A stretch of 64,000 nt of DNA from Apostichopus japonicus (taxonomy: Eukaryota; Echinodermata; Holothuroidea; Aspidochirotida; Stichopodidae), in contig NC_092565.1 in NCBI RefSeq assembly GCF_037975245.1, positions 14,599,499 through 14,663,498 of the forward strand, written 5' to 3'. Positions 56,736-64,000 of this stretch are shown one piece after another. Below the pieces are notes generated by a model. That model was not told where the DNA came from. It ran no database searches and saw only the letters and a program-made list of their open reading frames with translations. Numbering within the stretch: the stretch's first letter is position 1; every line of letters starts with the position of its first letter. A program made the position numbers and the translations under genes.

Positions 56736-58786
56736 TTCTCATGCCAGCGACAAAATAATCAAAATCGGATAACCACATGGCATTCAGTTTGATTTTTACT
56801 GTCAAAGCCACAAATGTATGCTTGTAATTCAAATAAACTCAGTTGATGCCTATCAACTTGGTAACCTTGCTACATTAAACGTTTACCCATTTCACTAAAG
56901 TGCGCCCTCTAATACATATATACTTTTCATCTTCACAGCTATAGCCTTTCTTTTAGCAGGAGTAATTAGTTTTTGTAATCAACCATTAATACAACATATG
57001 TTATATGCGAGGTGTTGAAAATTGACTTACTTTGTGTCAAACAAGAATGTAGTGACTTACATACAACAGCCTATTTGTCATTTACGTGCTGCTGCTTTGC
57101 AAGTAAAACAGTACTTTGACGCAAATAAATCTTGCAAACATATCAAACGCAATTATACGTCTTTTAATGTAATTATAATTACAAAGAATATCCAGCCTGT
57201 GACTGTATTCGAGACAGTACACACAGAGCCATTACACCTCTTTAAGTAGCAGCTATTTCAGCACGAATAAAGCAATAAATAGGCCTACGTCTATAAGTAG
57301 ATACCTAACACTGCTCTAAATATTTTCATAATATTATGGATGGAGGTGAGTTAATGACGTAAAGTTAATATTTACAAATAAATTTATACATCTGAGTCTT
57401 CTTTATCTTAAACCAACATTGACGATGTTAATCATTACTGTATACGTTGTAGTCAGACCAATGCTGGATTCCTTGGTAAGACTAATTTAGTGCTAATACG
57501 GACGGTGGGGTATAGCTCTCACTTGGACACCCATGTCAAACAGCTATCGGAGTTATCTCTCTACGGCATGCTAAAGGTACCCCATGTTGGTAGAAGGATT
57601 TACACACTCGCTTAGGAAACAAGATAGGAAAGAGACACAGAGATGAGCAACACCAGAAGACTCACAGTTGATAAACAACCTGCGAAGAGAAATGAAAACG
57701 GGAATAATTAAACACGATTATTTATTCATTACAAATTAAAGTAAACAAACAAAGGATTCGACACTAAATTATATAACGAGTGACCCTTCAGTGCATGTCC
57801 GTGACAACAGGTTTTTGGTTTATTGAATGTACATGATCTATTTGAAAGGAAGTTACACGTTAACATCGGTGCTTCTGTTATTACACATATAGCTATGTTT
57901 AACGACTATCTACAGCTTGAAAGTCATGTTGTGTATTCGTACAAAACCGTCTCACGATTTGTTTTTTGGGTGGGGGAGGGAGGGGGGTTAAGAAATCCAG
58001 AAACCTCATAGATAATTGTGATTCATTGTCATAACAGTTTTCTGCCTCGATTAACTAACTAATGTTCTGCATAGCAGCAAGTTAAAGTAGCCATAGTCGG
58101 AACCAGTAGAAGAGAGAGTTCCAGTTCCCACGATTACAGACGTACTTTGGTAATACGACGTATGGACACCAAGTCTCCGATAAATAGTTTTAGAATATAA
58201 AGGTATTTATGCCGAAATGTCAGTTCCAATATCCGGAACGGAAAGGTTTTCCTAAATATATATATGGAATACAGTCACATATTGACATGAATGTTTTTAT
58301 GTTTTATGTTTATTGAGCCTACAAATAAGTTCCGCTATCAAACACTTTTAACCATTGTTATAATGAATGGAAGGTAAATGGATTCATTAAATTCTTTTTA
58401 AACATTTTGAGAACTGCAAAAACACATTTAAACAAACAGAAATTGACCATTTTGACACCACTTGACGTCACATAGATAATCTGGCACTCTCGTTGCTGAA
58501 ACGATGTTTGATAAGGGATAATTCCCCAAATAAAAGAGCGCCAACTCTCTGAAACCAATATACGTGTGCACAGTGTTAAACGGAGTCCATTTTCAAAACC
58601 ACTGTTTATAGTGACCTAGAGATTGCTACAATACCGCCTAATATGTTGCCGTCTCGCAAAGCGAGAAGAAGTTGACCAACAAATGTCCACCCCAAATAAA
58701 TAGCAACCCAAATTTCAATGAGGGTCACTGTAGCACACCTTCCTTTGGTATTGATGAGGGGTAGCCTTATACATAAGTATACTCAC
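56736..58786. other. Noncoding or intron of the modular protein gene
   Basis: No module exon was recognised on the minus strand below 58787. The rest is AT-rich, with a G run at about 57975. The gene may continue here with exons too diverged to see, or beyond. Confidence 0.35.
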
Positions 58787-61700
58787 CAGTACAGGGCAGA
58801 ATCCCTGCGTACCCTTCCGAGACTTCTCCAAACTGCAAGCAGAACTGGTTGTTGCTGGAATCATTATCTGTATAGTTAGTTCCAGCCACCTTAGATACAG
58901 TCACGCATATCATGTCGAAATATTCACAAGACGAACTCGGGATATTAACGTACACGTTCAAGGTGGTAATGGACACAGTTCCACCACTAACAATAGACGC
59001 ATCTAGGTTGGAGGACAGACTGGATTCGGCTTCATAACTTATAGTCTATGGTTTGAAAAAAAAAAAAAAAAAAAAGATCAGCTACAAATTATAGTTTAAT
59101 AAAGTCTCACATAATATCCATATGTTCTAAAAATTTGTGAAGTATATATTGTGTTGGCGGAGGACACTTTTTTTGGGTCGATTTTTTTACAATTTGTAGT
59201 CCCACCACGTCATCTTAGACCAACAGGAGCATTTAAGATATTAAGCATATCATTAACTTCTCCTGAAAACTCGAATTGCTATCGTAGCAACACTAGCACT
59301 CAACTCCTCCCCCCCCCCCCCCCACCGTTGAATCACCATGCACGCCACTGAACAAAACCTTCTGGAAGGAATAGACTAGCCAGTTAGCCTAACCTATAAC
59401 TTGGCCTAGGCCTACTCCTTATTTATTTGTTTTGTATACGTACATATTCGTAGCAAAGGACACTTAATTACGTCTCTAAAAAATGTTAGCATACTAGGCA
59501 CGTTACATTCTGATCAGGGATGTAGTACCTCTGTGACGTCAGGTTCCGAAGGCAGAAGAGCTCATAAATAATGGAGTAAAAACATACCTTAGCTTGAGTT
59601 CTCATATTTGGCATGTTAATTTGTGACATAGATAGGAATGTATGTTGTAAGTTTCAAAGAAATTAGTTACGTGTCTCATCCAGTTTGTTGTCTTGTAACA
59701 ACCATCAGGCATGCACAGTAAAGGAGTATTGGTTTATCCTTCTCACCTGACGAGGCGGCTTCATAACATGTCACTAGTCCTCCACCCCACCCCACCCCCA
59801 CACACACGTATCCCCTTCGTGTTTGATTAGAATACGGCTATAGTTATGTGATCATTATAACCCTGTATATAGTATACACTCATTCTCTCTACTTACGGCG
59901 GTGTTGGCAGCCAATAGGTCGGTGCTATTACTCAGCATGAACGCCACTGCATAGTTATTACCGGAATCTGGGGAATTGATGCCGAATGGCCCAGAGTTCT
60001 GTAGTCTGACAGTGTAGGTAACGATGTTGTCCACGTCTAAATCGAGCTGCAGTGAGCTAGGATTTGTTACTTCCAAACCAATAACTTCCACATCTAAAAA
60101 ACGATTAAATAAAAATTTGCCATCAGTCAATTTAAACCATTCTACGGCCATTTTTTTCATTTAAATCGATATACTCGACCAATTTAAATATTGATATCTA
60201 CCAAATTAGGTTCACAATTGCCGCATAAAGATAAGTTTTGGACATTCTTTCACCGCATGAGCTGAATAAAACTGCTTAACCACCGACTACAAGGGATGTC
60301 GATGTGTAGCCTACACTGACTTATGCCGATTTAACGTTGTACCATTGTATGTCAAATACGTATAATAGATGTCGATTTGCACGGACTCATCGATACAAAT
60401 TGGTACCGGTGTATGTCAATTACATCATGTAGAAGTTGCCTTCATGTACCTCATGGAAAAGCCCCGACTGATGATGAGGATGAAAGCTTGCCGAACAAAA
60501 CAAATCTTTGTTGTTCTAGCTGCGTAAAGACCGGGGTAATCAGAACCCCCCTCCCTCCTCTCCATCCCATACGCAGCATGACACAATCGGGGATGGGTAT
60601 TTCGAATTGTATTATATCCGTAAGATGCGGCTTGGATCTTGTAATAACCGATCTTGATTCGTAGACTATACCTTTCAATTTTATAGTTCATAGACTGTTG
60701 GGATTAAAGCTAAAGTAGATATTATTTTGGTAATGAAATACGATAATAGGCCTACCTGCACACTGATAGAATCCAGCCAGACCCTCGGCATATGCTCCAA
60801 ATGATAGACAAGCGAAGTTATTTGTAGTGTCTCCGTCGGTGTAGTTAGCGTTGCTAGTGGCAGACACTTGCACGCAAATGTAGGAGTAGTCGCTACAGTC
60901 GCTGGAAGCCACATTTACAGATATTTCAAACTGTGAGAATGTCTGGCTGTCTCCCGCTGCCAGTTGAATGTCAAAAGCATTGTAACTATTGTCGCTTGAC
61001 GGAAGATTCAGGACCTGCGGATAACAATGATGATAACATAAATGAGTAATGGCTATAATTAAGCATCATTATTAATGAACCCTTAATACAGCAGTGGTAT
61101 CAGTCAGGAAGCAAATGTCTTAGCTATCCAGCTACTATCTTTTGGACATTTTTATTATTATTATTAATAGGAGTATCACAGTAATTTGTACTTTGCCGAT
61201 GGGGTTGAAATAGTTATTTTCGTGTTAAATAATTTAGGTTAGTTTGAGAAATAAAAAAATAAAAATACTATGTTATTATAGATGCAGAAATATGTGAAAT
61301 GTTTAGCCGCCTGACACTATTTCATATACTCTGAATCAGTTATAAGAAATGTTGGTAAATTAAAAAAAAAATTGTTAATTAATGAACCCTTAGTACAGCA
61401 ATGATATTAGTCAAGAAGCAAATGTCGTAGCTAACTAGCTACTATTTTGATATCAATGTTTACACTCCATCAGCAGGCCCACCGTAGACTAGAGGGTCAT
61501 CCAAGGGCGTAGGAACCGGGGACTGGGGGCGCCAGCCCCCCCCCCCCCCAGTGAAAAATATGGGGGTGGAAGTATCATTCCGCCCCCTGCTCCGCAAGTC
61601 AGAAAACCCCTTTTTCATTTCCAAATGAGAAATAAATCTCATTTGGAGCACCAAATTGCATCTGAGGCCATGTGAAAATGCAAAATTATTTACAAAATGG

Positions 61701-63206
61701 AGTGGGTGTTGAAGTGTGCTACATTGCACCAAATTGCATCTGAGGCCACCTGGAAAAGCAATGCCCTTAGACCCCTCCCCCAGGCCGGCCATCAGTCTTC
61801 AGCCCCCCCCCCCCACTCAAAAGTACCTTCCTACGCCACTGGGGTCATCTACAGTACATAGGGGTGCGATATTTCATCATTAAACACCACAATGTACAAA
61901 TACAATATGGAAGTGTCATATGAAGTTATATGTAACTTCATATACCTTCACTCTATAGAGTTGAAGGAGTTAGTAACCTTAAGACGTGATTGTAAAGTGT
62001 TGGTCGTAAACAAGGTGTTCATGGTTGTCACATTCAGAAGGAACTCTGGAGTGACGTGAGAAATAAATAAACTTGTTTTGTCAATGTGCTTATAATTGTT
62101 TCTAATCCCAAGGCTTATGAGACTACAGGAGCTGATTTGCGGAAGTATACCCATGGGATGATCGTAGATGAACACCGGCCTAAATCACGCCCTCTCGTTT
62201 CCATGGGTGTTCAGAAAATTACAAGGCAGACGTCTTAATTGTGGTACCCATTCCTGTTCCCGAGACCGCCACTTAACATCCCCGTCCGAAGGGACGAGAG
62301 TGTACCCGCTCAGCATCGAACCACTTTCTCAGGTACTGACTATGAGATAAACACCCATATTAAATATTACAGCAGTGCAGCCATGGCAAAACAAATTGTT
62401 TCGAAACCAGTGTGAGCTATAGCTTAGGACGACCTGTACACCCTATACTTTCCCATTTTCAAACCAGAGATACTTTCCGTAACTCCTCAGCAATCATTTT
62501 TAAAGAGTAAATATAGCCTACTACTATACCTACCGTATCAGCTGTTGTTGGATCCGGATCACTGCTTGCAACGAAGGAAACCTCAAAGTTATCTCCAGAT
62601 GTTGCCTCTTCTATGTCCTTTGTTCCAACATTCTCAATTATAACCGAAAAGACGGCCGTGGTGGTTTGGTCAAAGATATACTCAACGGAAGATGTCAAGT
62701 CCAAACTTGTAACACTAACGTCTATAACAGATCAGAGAAACATTGCATGAAATACCTATATATAATTGGCATATTAATCAAAAATCCATTATTATAACCT
62801 CTGTCTATACAAAGTTACATCGGTCATTACCTAAATTAAGTCTGTGCATGTCTGGTTAAGCAGCTACTGAGTAAACACATCCTAAATGTTATGTTTATTT
62901 CTCATGTGATTGAGACGAACACCATGTTCAACATTTGAAAAAAACGTTACAACATGAACGTTACAATATGCTCATTCCTATTGGTCGTGTTGCCGTTGCT
63001 AATAGCTACCCGGTTTTTCTACGTACCAGCTACAGAAGCCGACACCGTTGAGGAGGAAGAGCTCGCGCCAGTTAATGTTGTTTTTTCTTCCAACACTAAT
63101 TCCGTTGAGAGAAGCTCGGTAAATATCTCGGTAAAAACGGCTTCTGTAGTTCCCGATGTGACGAGAGGCCCGTCAGTGCCACTTCCTTCTTCTTCCTGGC
63201 CCAACA
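58787..63206 (-). CDS. Modular secreted or cell-surface protein (partial), CARDB/integrin-like repeats
   Basis: Five minus-strand exons with GT/AG borders: 63206-63027, 62721-62534, 61014-60756, 60093-59897 and 59045-58787. The first is a 60-residue Ser/Thr/Glu-rich linker, phase 1 at both ends. The others form two modules of about 150 residues, each from two exons: the first exon is phase 1 to 0, the second phase 0 to 1. First halves read DVSVTSLDL and SVIIENVGT, or DVEVIGLEV and TVRLQNSGP, like the beta-sandwich of CARDB, DUF11 or integrin alpha domains. Second halves share YxxICVxVS, NYTDxDxxNN, CLxFGxxxEGxAG and three or four cysteines. Abundant cysteines and N-glycosylation sites (NYTD) point to an extracellular place. 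No start, signal peptide, membrane span or end was found, so the gene runs beyond these exons. The family name is uncertain; exon structure and module repetition are clear. Confidence 0.8.
60150..60430. repeat. TTTAAATCGATAT-type repeat field in an intron
   Basis: Units such as CATTTAAATCGATATAC, ACCAATTTAAATATTGATAT and GATGTCGATTTGCA match the style of the field at 42830-43530. Confidence 0.6.
61066..61452 (+). repeat. Direct repeat, about 85 bp, 305 bp apart
   Basis: Text around ATTAATGAACCCTTAATACA, followed by AAGCAAATGTCTTAGCTA, recurs at about 61376-61452 with small changes. It lies in the intron between the two halves of the first module. The second copy ends about 50 bp before the hAT MITE at 61502. 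Confidence 0.8.
61502..61841. mobile_element. hAT MITE, 340 bp, copy 3
   Basis: It starts CAAGGGCGTAGGAACCGG and ends CCTACGCCACTG. GGGTCATC is duplicated exactly (61494-61501 and 61842-61849). It lies in an intron of the modular protein gene, in the same orientation as the copy at 50339. Confidence 0.95.
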
Positions 63207-64000
63207 CTGAAAGGAAAGAGTAAACAATTCCTTAAACTAATCAGCCCAAGGAAACCAACGCATGGAGTACACACTATCTGATGCCTAGGTAAACACGAAT
63301 CATGACGAAAGATCCTGCACGTGGTCCACTTAATTGGCTATTCGTTTAGTAATCTCTATAAAAGATATAAAAACGCGTGGATTCAGAACTTTTCATCACA
63401 TAATAATGGATTATTATGATATGTAAGTAAGTGGTAAATATACCGTAAAGTAAGTACTGTCTTTACAGTATACGATTCATAACATGTGAAGGGAAACGGT
63501 AACAAATTCTAGTGTCAAGTGCGAACAGAAACGCAAATATTTGAATCCGTCTAGCGCCAGCATATTTGCTTATGAGGCACTATAGGTATAGTTAATACAA
63601 TGCCTGTTGTTACCCTAGAAACCATTCTAACATGATGCAAAAGATCGACTCAGTGTGCTTCTTAATATTTTTGAAGAAGACGGTGGTTGCAAGATATTTG
63701 TACCACTATGGGTTTTGCTCTTACGTGGTACACTATAGTTCTTGTCTCCGTTTAATCACTTAGTGAGACACACGTGCATGCGCGTATATTATGTGTGGTG
63801 AGCGGCATCATTATTATTAAGATACACGTGACAAATAATCCGTTAAACAGAAAAGTAACGGGATTAGTTGTTTCATTGTCACATTTTCTGTGACAATTAA
63901 CAGACTGCACCCAACTGTTTCAACAATGTTCCATTGTTGACGTATAGGCCTTACATATCAGGTATACAGCTCATGGAAGCTTTACTTTCAGAGTGATCGT
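63207..64000. other. Upstream intron or flank of the modular protein gene
   Basis: No exon was recognised on either strand. A small hairpin (GTAAAG...CTTTAC) lies at about 63450-63470. Confidence 0.4.

Overview
This is a window of animal nuclear DNA, about 60% A+T. Its genes are split by GT-AG introns and set among many tandem repeats, short inverted-repeat transposons and AT microsatellites. The gene content is a CYP26-type P450, an AKR1-type reductase pair, a small secreted EGF peptide and a modular secreted or surface protein. The mobile-element types are a sea-urchin-TU-like foldback element, Ginger/gypsy-type integrase exons, hAT MITEs and a U2-headed SINE-like repeat. Together they suggest a marine invertebrate deuterostome, most likely an echinoderm or a relative. 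That placement is inference, not proof.

Layout. 1-7.3 kb: repeat fragments and a decayed, intron-containing integrase-like gene on the minus strand. 7349-11582: a 4.2 kb foldback element with arms of about 1.1 kb, flanked by a perfect 10-bp target duplication. 11.6-15.1 kb: intergenic DNA with a 685-bp minisatellite of 16-bp units. 15.1-19.5 kb: a complete six-exon CYP26-like gene on the plus strand (495 codons). 20.57-21.63 kb: a repeat starting with the 5' end of U2 snRNA, split by an 857-bp MULE-like MITE.

22.16-42.8 kb: a tandem duplication of about 9.3 kb. Each copy carries a complete nine-exon aldo-keto reductase gene of 320 codons with a full catalytic tetrad. The copies match closely in exons and most intron sequence, but each has its own private insertions and its own expanded tandem arrays. 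The 1.9 kb spacer holds a 910-bp hAT-like element and an inverted-repeat block.

42.8-50 kb: repeats, a TA-flanked MITE, and a three-exon minus-strand gene for a 69-residue secreted EGF-like peptide with eight cysteines and a TATA box. 50-58.7 kb: mostly noncoding, with a second hAT MITE and an uninterrupted copy of the U2-headed repeat. 58.8-63.2 kb: five minus-strand exons of a larger secreted or surface protein built from two-exon modules; the gene is incomplete here.

The P450 and the reductases could act on related small molecules (CYP26 enzymes clear retinoic acid; some AKRs reduce retinal), but nothing in the sequence shows they work together. The strongest leads are the foldback element, the U2-headed repeat, the reductase duplication with its matched filled and empty sites and multiplied splice donors, the EGF minigene, and the phase-symmetric module exons.
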